A DNA stretch of 5,286 nucleotides from Candidatus Iainarchaeum sp. (GCA_016218635.1 JACRDJ010000112.1:1-5286); one strand, 5' to 3'. Positions 1 through 5,200 are shown, numbered from the stretch's first letter. Notes: generated by a model from the letters alone, not told the origin. Made by a program: numbers and translations.

Positions 1-235
1 GAGGGTTCCGCGTTTTTTTTCCGGTTAAAGCGTTTATTTGCTGTCGGGTTAATCCCGTTTGCCTGAAAACGATTTCAGGAGTTCTGTCCGTACTTCCATC
101 CAGCACCACGACCGCGTGATTGATTTCCTTTCTGCGGAGCCCTTCGAGGAGTACCTGCAAATTTCTTTGAATGGTTGTTTCCTCGTTCCGGGCGGGAAGA
201 AAGACGGAAAGCGGGGGCCTGATTTCGGGAGGCAT
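1..235 (-). CDS. Glycosyltransferase family 2 (GT-A fold), N-terminal part only
   Basis: Seventy-eight codons read without a stop from an ATG at 233-235 to the left edge of the window, so the C-terminal part is missing only because the window ends. Seen: after a short lead, residues 9-19 read LSVFLPARNEE, the first beta strand and nucleotide-binding start of GT2 enzymes, and residues 42-56 read VVVLDGSTDRTPEIV, the second strand with the DGS nucleotide-contact motif. Known: GT2 enzymes transfer a sugar from a nucleotide-sugar to an acceptor, often a lipid carrier or surface glycan. The metal-binding DxD and the catalytic base lie outside the window, so substrate and membrane topology cannot be judged. 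The usual DDGS is LDGS here. No Shine-Dalgarno precedes the ATG, but an AT-rich box at 261-270 lies about 30 nt upstream, fitting a leaderless transcript. The upstream epimerase gene could supply its sugar donor (inference). Confidence 0.85.
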   Translation of the reverse strand, partial: MPPEIRPPLSVFLPARNEETTIQRNLQVLLEGLRRKEINHAVVVLDGSTDRTPEIVFRQTGLTRQQINALTGKKTRNP

Positions 236-260
236 ACTACTGGATGTGGTTGATTTGTGT

Positions 261-270
261 TTTTATTAAT
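261..270 (-). promoter_or_regulatory. Candidate TATA box for the glycosyltransferase gene
   Basis: The minus strand reads ATTAATAAAA here, in an otherwise GC-rich 75-bp gap. Its centre is about 30 nt from the A of the ATG at 235. That is the spacing expected of an archaeal TATA box driving a leaderless mRNA, and the gene has no visible Shine-Dalgarno. The call rests on composition and spacing only. Confidence 0.35.
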
Positions 271-310
271 GTCTCTTGCCGGGGGAGGGTTTCCTTTCAG
301 GGAAAGGGGG

Positions 311-1225
311 TTAAGCCCTCAAAGCGGTTTTTGGAGTCTTCTCTTTTTCCGTTATTTCCTGCACGGTGAGCCGGATGGCCTGGGGTGTGGTGAATTGTTG
401 TTTCCATCCCCAGGCGCGGAGTTTAGCGGAGGAGTAATTGCGGTTGCGGAGCAGGCGCCGGATGTGGGGGATGCGGATGATGGTTTTTTTTCCGCTGAAA
501 AGGCTCTTGGTTTGTTCGAATAATGCCACCAGGTAGGCGGCCCATACGGGCACGCGGGCTGCGGGCTTAAAGAGTCCCAGTTCCTTGCGGATGAGCGTGT
601 GTACTTCCCGCAATGAAAGCGGTTTTTCTTCCGCGGCAATGAATATTTCCCCGCTGTCCGGCATTTTTTCCACCAGTACTGCAATGGCATTCACGAGGTC
701 TTCCACGTAAATGAGCTGGAATGCGTTTTTTCCTTCCCCGATTAAGGGGAATCCTTTTTGGATGGTGTGAATGATCTGATTCCACCATTCATTGGGTCCA
801 ATCACCAGCGTGCTCCGCAAAAGGACCACGGGGATGCTTTCCTGGGCAGCCAGCACGATTTTTTCGGCCGCTGCCTTGCTTTGCTCGTAAGGGGTTTGAG
901 GGTTTAAGCGGGCGTTTTCGTCCACGGGTTGAATGGTTTCCCCTAAAACCCCGGTGCTGGAAAGGAAGAGCAGCGGAACGTGGTTCTGCACGCAGGCATT
1001 CACCAGCTTCTGGGTTCCTTCCACGTTGGTTTTCCATAGGGTGGGGCTGTCTTCATCGAGTTCGGCGGCCAGGTGAATGACGTACTCGGTTCCGTTCAGG
1101 GCGGTTTTGATTGCCTTTTCATCCAGAATGTTTCCTTCAAATGCGCGGAGCAGATGGCGTCCCTGCAGGCGGCGGACCAGGAATCGTCCGATGAATCCGT
1201 TCGCGCCGGTGATGAGAATTTTCAT
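311..1225 (-). CDS. NAD-dependent epimerase/dehydratase (extended short-chain dehydrogenase)
   Basis: A complete 304-residue protein, a normal length for extended SDRs. Seen: the N-terminal Rossmann strand with the GxxGxxG motif (GANGFIG, residues 7-13), the HLAA strand after beta-4 (51-54), Ser89-Ser90-Thr91 at the catalytic serine position, the active-site YxxxK as Tyr113/Lys117, the LLRSTLVIGP loop (135-144) matching the LRxxxVYGP substrate-loop motif, and YVEDLVNAI (173-181). Residues 271-275 (AWGWK) match the LGW motif near the C terminus of the family. Known: these cytoplasmic enzymes epimerise, dehydrate or reduce nucleotide sugars using NAD(P); some act on sterol-like or quinone substrates. 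The exact substrate cannot be read from the sequence. The start ATG overlaps the RibD stop codon (ATGA), so translation is probably coupled, and no separate ribosome site is visible. It is the last gene of the SRP54-led cluster, with the glycosyltransferase 75 bp downstream. Confidence 0.9.
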   Translation of the reverse strand: MKILITGANGFIGRFLVRRLQGRHLLRAFEGNILDEKAIKTALNGTEYVIHLAAELDEDSPTLWKTNVEGTQKLVNACVQNHVPLLFLSSTGVLGETIQPVDENARLNPQTPYEQSKAAAEKIVLAAQESIPVVLLRSTLVIGPNEWWNQIIHTIQKGFPLIGEGKNAFQLIYVEDLVNAIAVLVEKMPDSGEIFIAAEEKPLSLREVHTLIRKELGLFKPAARVPVWAAYLVALFEQTKSLFSGKKTIIRIPHIRRLLRNRNYSSAKLRAWGWKQQFTTPQAIRLTVQEITEKEKTPKTALRA

Positions 1226-2298
1226 GGTTTTTCCCGGTAGTGAATTTTTCCGTGCAGGAAGAGGTCGTTTTCAATCCGGTACTGCGTTAACCATTTAATG
1301 GTTGGGTTTTTTCCCAGCTCAAATCCGGCTGCATTCCAGGAGAGCCCCCTTCCTCCCAGGATTTTGGGAGCCATGATGAGGAGGAGTTCGTGGGCGGCAT
1401 GCGCGTTCAGGAATTCCCCGTGCAGCTGGCTGCCGCCTTCCACCAGCAGGGAAGTGATTCCTTTTTTTCCGAGTGCCTGCAGGGCGGCCGGAACGGATAT
1501 TTTCCCCTCTTTTGCCGGCAGTTCAATGATTTCGATTCCCTGTTTTTTGAATGATTGTTTTTTTTTCCCGGATGCGTTTTTGGCACACAGCATAATGGTT
1601 TTTCCGGTCTGCAGCGCACGGGCGTTCAGGGGGATGGAGAGTTTTCCGTCAAAAATGATTTTGAGGGTTTTTTTGTTTTTTCCGTTCAGGCGCGGGTTGT
1701 CTTTTAGAATGGTGTGGGCACCCACCGCGATGGAATCAAACGAGTCTCTTATTTTGCGGGTGAGTTTTCGGCTGGCACTGGAGGTGACCCATTTGCTTTT
1801 TCCGGTTTCGTCCGCGATTTTTCCGTCCGCGGAGATGGCGGCCTTGAGGAGTACGAATGGAGTATGGGTTCGGTGAAAGTGCATGAATGCCGGATTGATT
1901 TCTTCGCATTCTTTTTGGAGAACGCCGCTTAAAACCCGTATGCCGGCCTGGCGGAGCTGTCGGATTCCTTTTCCGTGCACGAGGGGGTGGGGGTCGGGGC
2001 CGCCCACGACAATTTCTTTTACGCCTGCCAAAATGAGTGCATTCGTGCAGGGGGGTGTTTTTCCATAATGGGCGCAGGGTTCCAGGGTTACGTATGCGGT
2101 TGCTCCGCGGGCGGCTTTTTTGGCCTGGCGGAGTGCACGGATTTCCGCGTGTGGGCCCCCGAATTTTTGATGGAATCCCTGCCCGATTATTTTTCCGTTT
2201 TTTGCGATCACACAGCCTACGAGCGGATTGGGTTCCACATTTCCTCTTCCCTTTTCAGCCAGTTGAATGGCCCGTTGCATGAATTTTTCCGGGTTCAT
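1222..2298 (-). CDS. ribD: Bifunctional riboflavin biosynthesis protein RibD (pyrimidine deaminase / reductase)
   Basis: A 358-residue protein with the two-domain layout of bacterial RibD/RibG, at its usual length. Seen: residues 1-145 form a cytidine-deaminase-like zinc domain with His50-Ala-Glu52 and the PCAHYGKTPPC motif holding Cys75 and Cys84; His50, Cys75 and Cys84 are the expected zinc ligands and Glu52 the proton shuttle. Residues 148-355 form the DHFR-like reductase domain with LKAAISADGKIA (150-161), VGAHTILKDNPRLN (192-205) and LVEGGSQLHGEFL (285-297). Known: the enzyme deaminates 2,5-diamino-6-(ribosylamino)pyrimidinone phosphate, then reduces the ribosyl side chain with NADPH. 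Both active sites look intact. A GGAGG site at 2308-2312 lies 9 nt before the ATG, and the start overlaps the stop of the peptidase gene by one base (TAATG). No other riboflavin gene is in the window. Archaea usually lack this fused form, so lateral acquisition is plausible. Confidence 0.96.
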   Translation of the reverse strand: MNPEKFMQRAIQLAEKGRGNVEPNPLVGCVIAKNGKIIGQGFHQKFGGPHAEIRALRQAKKAARGATAYVTLEPCAHYGKTPPCTNALILAGVKEIVVGGPDPHPLVHGKGIRQLRQAGIRVLSGVLQKECEEINPAFMHFHRTHTPFVLLKAAISADGKIADETGKSKWVTSSASRKLTRKIRDSFDSIAVGAHTILKDNPRLNGKNKKTLKIIFDGKLSIPLNARALQTGKTIMLCAKNASGKKKQSFKKQGIEIIELPAKEGKISVPAALQALGKKGITSLLVEGGSQLHGEFLNAHAAHELLLIMAPKILGGRGLSWNAAGFELGKNPTIKWLTQYRIENDLFLHGKIHYREKP

Positions 2299-3110
2299 TA
2301 AATGATTCCTCCCAGTCCGGCCAGGGGGGGCAGGAGGAGGGCCAGAATGGTTCCAATGGCAATGAATGGCCCGAAGCGGGGCAGGTTCCGATACACGGGT
2401 ACGGATCGGATTCCGGCCGTTGCCAGTGCCTGGATTTCTTTTTTTCCCAGCACGCCCTTATGGTTTTGAAGAATGTTTTGTGCGGATTCTTCCAGGAATT
2501 CCCGGGCCAGCACTTCGTCTTCTTCGAGTTCGTTTAAGGGAATGCGGGTCAGCATGAGATGTTCGCGTACGGAGGGTTCCAGCACGGAAAGAATCACTCC
2601 GCATAAGAGCGGGATTCCGAGCAGGAGAAGGGTGGAAACGGGAACCAGCCGCGTTCCGTTCAGGAAGAGCAGGTAGGCCCCCAGCAGAATCAACAGCAGA
2701 ATTCCCTGCTGCAGGTGTCTGGATTTTATTTTGAGCATGATTTTTTTCCGGTGTGCTTGAATGCCCCAGTAGACCGCGTAAAAAACCAGGGAGCTGAGTG
2801 CTGCAAAGAAGAGCATGGAAAGCAAAAATATTTTTCCCCCCCAGAATGGGAGCAGGAAGCCCATTCCGGCGAAGAGTTTGACGTCTCCGCCCCCCAGTTT
2901 GCCCAGCCAGTAAAATGCATACCCGGCTCCGAATACGATGATTCCGGTTCCGATGGCGGTTAAATTGAATTCCAGCACGGCCAGTACGGCTCCGATGCCG
3001 ATGAGGGGCAGGGTGATCCAGTCCGGAATGAGCCCCGTGCGGGCATCCCAGTAAGCGGCCGCGATGGCGGCCGCGACCACGAGTCCGGCTTTGAGGAGTT
3101 CGGTTTCCAT
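2298..3110 (-). CDS. A24 family prepilin peptidase (archaeal FlaK/PibD-like), membrane aspartyl protease
   Basis: A 270-residue membrane protein. Seen: Asp22 in YWDARTGLIPDW and the GGGD motif at 73-76 (Asp76) are the two catalytic aspartates of the GxGD family, close to the spacing in FlaK and PibD. Hydrophobic segments lie near 9-21, 32-48, 52-70, 79-117 (probably two), 136-150 and 156-177, and the last at 247-266 with PRFGPFIAIG, a hallmark of prepilin peptidases. Between the last two sits a charged soluble insert (about 178-243), like the C-terminal region of archaeal A24 enzymes. Known: these enzymes cut class III signal peptides of type IV pilins and archaellins at the cytoplasmic membrane face. 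The start was set at the ATG 3108-3110: a GGTGA at 3115-3119 lies 4 nt upstream and the gene then follows SRP54 without overlap. A longer reading to 3206 would add 32 residues with no hydrophobic or family character. No pilin gene is present. Confidence 0.92.
   Translation of the reverse strand: METELLKAGLVVAAAIAAAYWDARTGLIPDWITLPLIGIGAVLAVLEFNLTAIGTGIIVFGAGYAFYWLGKLGGGDVKLFAGMGFLLPFWGGKIFLLSMLFFAALSSLVFYAVYWGIQAHRKKIMLKIKSRHLQQGILLLILLGAYLLFLNGTRLVPVSTLLLLGIPLLCGVILSVLEPSVREHLMLTRIPLNELEEDEVLAREFLEESAQNILQNHKGVLGKKEIQALATAGIRSVPVYRNLPRFGPFIAIGTILALLLPPLAGLGGII
2308..2312 (-). promoter_or_regulatory. Shine-Dalgarno site of ribD
   Basis: The minus strand reads GGAGG 9 nt before the ribD ATG, inside the last codons of the peptidase gene. 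It is the strongest ribosome-binding site in the cluster and supports independent re-initiation at the TAATG junction. Confidence 0.6.
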
Positions 3111-3114
3111 GCGT

Positions 3115-3119
3115 TCACC
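3115..3119 (-). promoter_or_regulatory. Shine-Dalgarno site that fixes the prepilin peptidase start
   Basis: The minus strand reads GGTGA, complementary to the archaeal 16S tail, 4 nt before the ATG at 3108-3110. Its last three bases are the SRP54 stop codon. It favours this ATG over the upstream in-frame ATG at 3206, which lies inside SRP54. Confidence 0.6.
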
Positions 3120-4467
3120 GTAATTTGAATTTTTTCCGTTTTCGCTGCAGGGAACCCATGTTTTTGAGGAGGCCCTGCATGCCTTCTTTTTCCATTTTGG
3201 ATTCATCCATGCTGGAGAACTGTTTCACGATTTTTTTCATGTTCTTGAATTGTTTGAGGAGTTCGCGTACTTCTTCGGGTTTTCGTCCGCTTCCCTTGGC
3301 CACGCGGTCAATGCGGGAACTGCTCATGATTTCGGGGTCCGCGCGTTCCGCGGGGGCCATGGAATCAATCAGGTACCCGAATCCCTTGAGTTTTTCTTCC
3401 CCGCTGGCCAGGAGTTCAGGGGGAAGTTTGGCGGACAGGCCCATCATCTCCATGACCTTATTCAGGGGCCCCATCTGGCGGGTGGCTTTCAGCTGCGAAT
3501 AAAAGAGGTTGAGGTCAAAGTTTCCTTCGGTGAGGGCTGCCGCCTGGGATTCATTGAGTTCAATGCTGTGGATTTTTTCCATGAGTCCTTGGAGGTCTCC
3601 GTATCCCATGATGCGGGAAAGATAGCGGGTGGCCTCAAAGGATTCCAGGTCCTGCATTTTTTCCCCGGTTCCGATGAAGTACACGGGGGATTCAATGGAG
3701 GCACAGGCGCTGAGCGCGCCTCCTCCTTTCGCGGAGCCATCCATTCGGGTAATGATGATTCCGTTCACGCCAACGGACTCATGAAAGGACTGGGCCTGCA
3801 CTTTGGCAATCTGGCCCATGTCGGCTCCAATCACCAGCCACGTGTAAGCGGCTTTCACCATTCCGGAAATTGCTTTGATTTCAGCAACAAGGTCCGCATC
3901 CAATGCGCTTCTTCCCGCGGAGTCCACTACAATGGTCTGGCATCCCTGTTTTTCGAGTTCGATTAATCCGTTCTGCACAATTTCAGGGGCATTGGAATTA
4001 TTTTTTTCCCCATAGAATGCGATCCCGTGCGCTTTGGCCAGCTGCGATAGCTGTTCGAATGCAGCGGGCCGGAATGCATCCGCACACAAAAGGCCCGTTT
4101 TCTGTCCTCTTTTCTGGTAATAATATGCCAGTTTGGCTGCCGTGGTGGTTTTTCCGGAGCCCTGGATTCCAACCAGCAGAATTTTGTCCGGCTTTTGAGG
4201 GGGTTTGGGGTTTCCGCCCAATAGTTCCACGAGCAGTTCATAGGTTTGCTGAATAACGAACTCTTTTCGGTTGATTCCGGCTGAAGGTTCCCTGAATGCC
4301 AGTTCCTCGATCTTTTTGGATAACTGGAGCACGTGGGAAACCGAGACATCGGATGCAATGAGCGCCCGCTGGAGATCTTTAACCGTTTCCTTGATGGTGG
4401 TCTGGTCCAGGGAAGAGGTTCGAAGCCGCTCCATGGCGGTTCTTAGTTTTTCGCCCAGTGAACTCAT
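3115..4467 (-). CDS. srp54: Signal recognition particle 54 kDa protein (SRP54/Ffh), GTPase
   Basis: A complete 450-residue protein, the usual archaeal length. Seen: the N-terminal helical bundle (1-85); the GTPase G domain with P-loop GIQGSGKTTT (100-109), ADAFRPAAFEQL (129-140), DSAGR (182-186), TRMDGSAKGGGALS (240-253) and FIGTGEK (264-270); then the M domain from about 300 to the end, with SSRIDRVAKGSGRKPEEV (383-400) as the SRP RNA-binding motif and a basic tail. G4 reads TRMDG rather than the commoner TKLDG, an allowed variant. Known: with 7S RNA and SRP19 it binds signal sequences at the ribosome and delivers the complex to FtsY at the membrane. No SRP RNA, SRP19 or FtsY gene lies in the window. 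The ATG has no clear Shine-Dalgarno. A weak AT-rich stretch at 4490-4499 is about 27 nt upstream, so a leaderless transcript from its own promoter is possible, besides read-through from the 58-codon gene. It heads the tight cluster. Confidence 0.97.
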   Translation of the reverse strand: MSSLGEKLRTAMERLRTSSLDQTTIKETVKDLQRALIASDVSVSHVLQLSKKIEELAFREPSAGINRKEFVIQQTYELLVELLGGNPKPPQKPDKILLVGIQGSGKTTTAAKLAYYYQKRGQKTGLLCADAFRPAAFEQLSQLAKAHGIAFYGEKNNSNAPEIVQNGLIELEKQGCQTIVVDSAGRSALDADLVAEIKAISGMVKAAYTWLVIGADMGQIAKVQAQSFHESVGVNGIIITRMDGSAKGGGALSACASIESPVYFIGTGEKMQDLESFEATRYLSRIMGYGDLQGLMEKIHSIELNESQAAALTEGNFDLNLFYSQLKATRQMGPLNKVMEMMGLSAKLPPELLASGEEKLKGFGYLIDSMAPAERADPEIMSSSRIDRVAKGSGRKPEEVRELLKQFKNMKKIVKQFSSMDESKMEKEGMQGLLKNMGSLQRKRKKFKLR

Positions 4468-4500
4468 AAATGCTTGGATGGGCTAAAAAGAATAAGAAAC

Positions 4501-4516
4501 CATAAGGCCCCTTATG
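4501..4516. repeat. Perfect palindrome (7-bp arms, 2-bp centre) upstream of srp54
   Basis: CATAAGG, then CC, then CCTTATG, gives a 16-bp inverted repeat. It lies 4 bp past the stop codon of the 58-codon gene and 33 bp before the srp54 start. As RNA it could form only a short stem after opening the inner pairs, and no T-run follows it in the direction of transcription, so it is a weak terminator candidate. As DNA it has the symmetry of a dimeric regulator site. Confidence 0.5.
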
Positions 4517-4520
4517 TGCC

Positions 4521-4697
4521 TTAGGCTTCTTCTACAACCAGTTTTTCGAGGCGCTTGGACCGGAAATTCGCGTAGGGGCGGAATTTGGACTTGGTCCATG
4601 CTTCCGGCTGCTTTTTGCGCAGTTTGAACTCTTCCTGCAGCAGCTTTAAGCGCATTTCCTCCGTGGGAGGCCGCAAAAAGTCAATTTCTTCTTCCAT
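4521..4697 (-). CDS. Small charged protein of unknown function (58 residues)
   Basis: I do not recognise this protein. Seen: 58 residues with no signal peptide, membrane segment or cysteine; an acidic start (MEEEIDFL), a likely amphipathic helix from about 12 to 30 rich in Glu, Lys, Arg and Leu, a Lys/Arg/aromatic middle (WTKSKFRPYANFR, 34-46) and an acidic end. The basic-aromatic middle would suit RNA or ribosome contact, but that is inference. The start was chosen at ATG 4695-4697; an in-frame GTG at 4704-4706 would add three residues. GGAG at 4712-4715 is only 5 nt from that GTG's far end (2 nt gap) but 11 nt from the ATG, which fits the full-length anti-SD register better. A strong TATA box and a long hairpin precede it, which argues for a real, regulated gene. 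It reads in the same direction as srp54, 53 bp downstream. Confidence 0.6.
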   Translation of the reverse strand: MEEEIDFLRPPTEEMRLKLLQEEFKLRKKQPEAWTKSKFRPYANFRSKRLEKLVVEEA

Positions 4698-4724
4698 TTT
4701 ACTCACAACTCCTTAGCAGAATAC

Positions 4725-4786
4725 GGTAAGCAATGCATGCTCTTGTTCGCCCGGACGAAAAAGAAGGAATATGCAGGAGGCTTACC
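4725..4786 (-). promoter_or_regulatory. Structured 5' leader: long imperfect RNA hairpin
   Basis: Read on the minus strand, 62 nt fold into one elongated hairpin. Pairs: GGTAAGC (4780-4786) with GCTTACC (4725-4731), 7 bp; TGCAT (4771-4775) with ATGCA (4734-4738), 5 bp; TTCTT (4761-4765) with AAGAG (4740-4744), 5 pairs including one U-G; TTCG (4756-4759) with CGAA (4746-4749), 4 bp; terminal loop TCCGGG. Internal loops are CTCC against TT, ATTCC against C, and a 1x1 mismatch. That makes 21 pairs in 62 nt. The TATA box at 4806-4813 predicts a transcript starting within a few bases of the first G of the outer stem. It could be a cis-acting leader of the 58-codon gene or a processed small RNA. 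It matches no RNA family that I recognise. Confidence 0.5.
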
Positions 4787-4805
4787 TATACTATAGTGCG
4801 TCCGA

Positions 4806-4813
4806 TATATAAA
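4806..4813 (-). promoter_or_regulatory. TATA box for the leader RNA and the 58-codon gene
   Basis: The minus strand reads TTTATATA, essentially the archaeal TATA consensus, after a purine-rich stretch (AAAGG) at the BRE position. The expected start, about 25 nt downstream, falls near 4783-4786, at the base of the hairpin, giving a leader of roughly 89 nt before the ATG at 4697. A second AT-rich stretch at 4787-4795 is a weaker alternative. Confidence 0.65.
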
Positions 4814-4850
4814 TACCTTTAGTTTATGGCAATGGCGGGCTTTTAGGGCA

Positions 4851-5147
4851 CTAATTGGCTTTTTTGATGACGGTCAGCTTGCCCTGTTTACCGGTGGAGA
4901 GCTGAATGTTGCCCTTGTATTCGGTACACCAGCCATTTTCAATCTTAATCTGGTCCCCGTCTCCTACCTGCTTGGTTTGTTCATTCCAGAGGCTTAAGGA
5001 AACTTCCCCGGTTTCATCCCGGGCAGCTGCCGAGGCCACTACCCCGCTTCCACGGGCGGTAGAGAATGCGCGCGGAGGGGCCACGGTTACAATTTCAAGG
5101 GTAATTTCGGGCACTCCGGTCTGGGCTTTGAGTTCGTTTACTTTCAT
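4851..5147 (-). CDS. Single OB-fold ssDNA-binding protein (archaeal SSB / RPA-like)
   Basis: A 98-residue single OB fold. Seen: VNELKAQTG at the N terminus, DETGEVSLSLW (44-54), and KIENGWCTEYKGNIQLSTG (68-86). These follow the same order and spacing as Sulfolobus SSB and human SSB1. Trp54, Trp73 and Tyr77 sit where the Sulfolobus protein has its three aromatic ssDNA-stacking residues. Known: such proteins coat single-stranded DNA in replication and repair; related OB domains can also bind RNA. The flexible acidic C-terminal tail of Sulfolobus SSB, used for partner contacts, is absent: the protein stops just after the fold. The ATG at 5145-5147 was chosen because it matches the family start and has a GTGA 4 nt upstream. 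In-frame TTG (5166-5168) and GTG (5175-5177) codons would lengthen it by 7 or 10 residues; the TTG has a better GGTGA (5174-5178), so the start is not fully settled. It appears to be a single-gene unit. Confidence 0.9.
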   Translation of the reverse strand: MKVNELKAQTGVPEITLEIVTVAPPRAFSTARGSGVVASAAARDETGEVSLSLWNEQTKQVGDGDQIKIENGWCTEYKGNIQLSTGKQGKLTVIKKAN

Positions 5148-5187
5148 TAAATCACTGCCGTATTTCAATGATATCACCTTTTTGGGA

Positions 5188-5200
5188 AATAATTAAAAAT
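5188..5200 (-). promoter_or_regulatory. Candidate TATA region for the ssDNA-binding gene
   Basis: The minus strand reads ATTTTTAATTATT, the only AT-rich block in the 140 bp upstream of the gene. A start about 25 nt downstream would fall near 5168-5170, giving a leader of about 20 nt to the ATG at 5147. The remaining DNA to the window edge holds two short inverted repeats (CGCAGCTGCG at 5212-5221; CCATT/AATGG at 5227-5241) and no gene that I can support. Confidence 0.4.

Noticed and set aside
290..307. Terminator hairpin after the epimerase gene (CCTTTC/GAAAGG with a 3-nt loop)
   Set aside because: The stem is short and is followed by C-rich sequence, not a T-run, in the direction of transcription, so it does not look like an archaeal terminator.
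59..523. Plus-strand open frames at 59-253 and 257-523
   Set aside because: The first is antisense to the glycosyltransferase N terminus; the second is mostly antisense to the epimerase C terminus. Neither has family features.
1298..1876. Plus-strand open frame of 192 codons opposite ribD
   Set aside because: Antisense shadow of ribD; Phe/Ser/Pro-rich low-quality translation created by the Lys/Gly codons of the real gene.
3111..3206. Longer N terminus for the prepilin peptidase (start at 3206)
   Set aside because: It would overlap srp54 by 92 nt and add a polar Lys/Ser/Asn-rich stretch not found in A24 peptidases; the inner ATG has a proper ribosome site.
3250..3966. Long plus-strand open frame of 238 codons opposite srp54
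   Set aside because: It lies wholly antisense to a clearly conserved SRP54 gene, shows no recognisable motif, and is explained by the codon bias of the real frame.
4725..4786. tRNA gene, because a 7-bp stem encloses the segment
   Set aside because: It is 62 nt long, has no D arm, no GTTCRA T loop at the right place and no anticodon arm; it folds as one long hairpin.
4906..5196. Plus-strand open frame of 96 codons opposite the ssDNA-binding gene
   Set aside because: Antisense shadow of a conserved OB-fold gene with all its binding aromatics in place.
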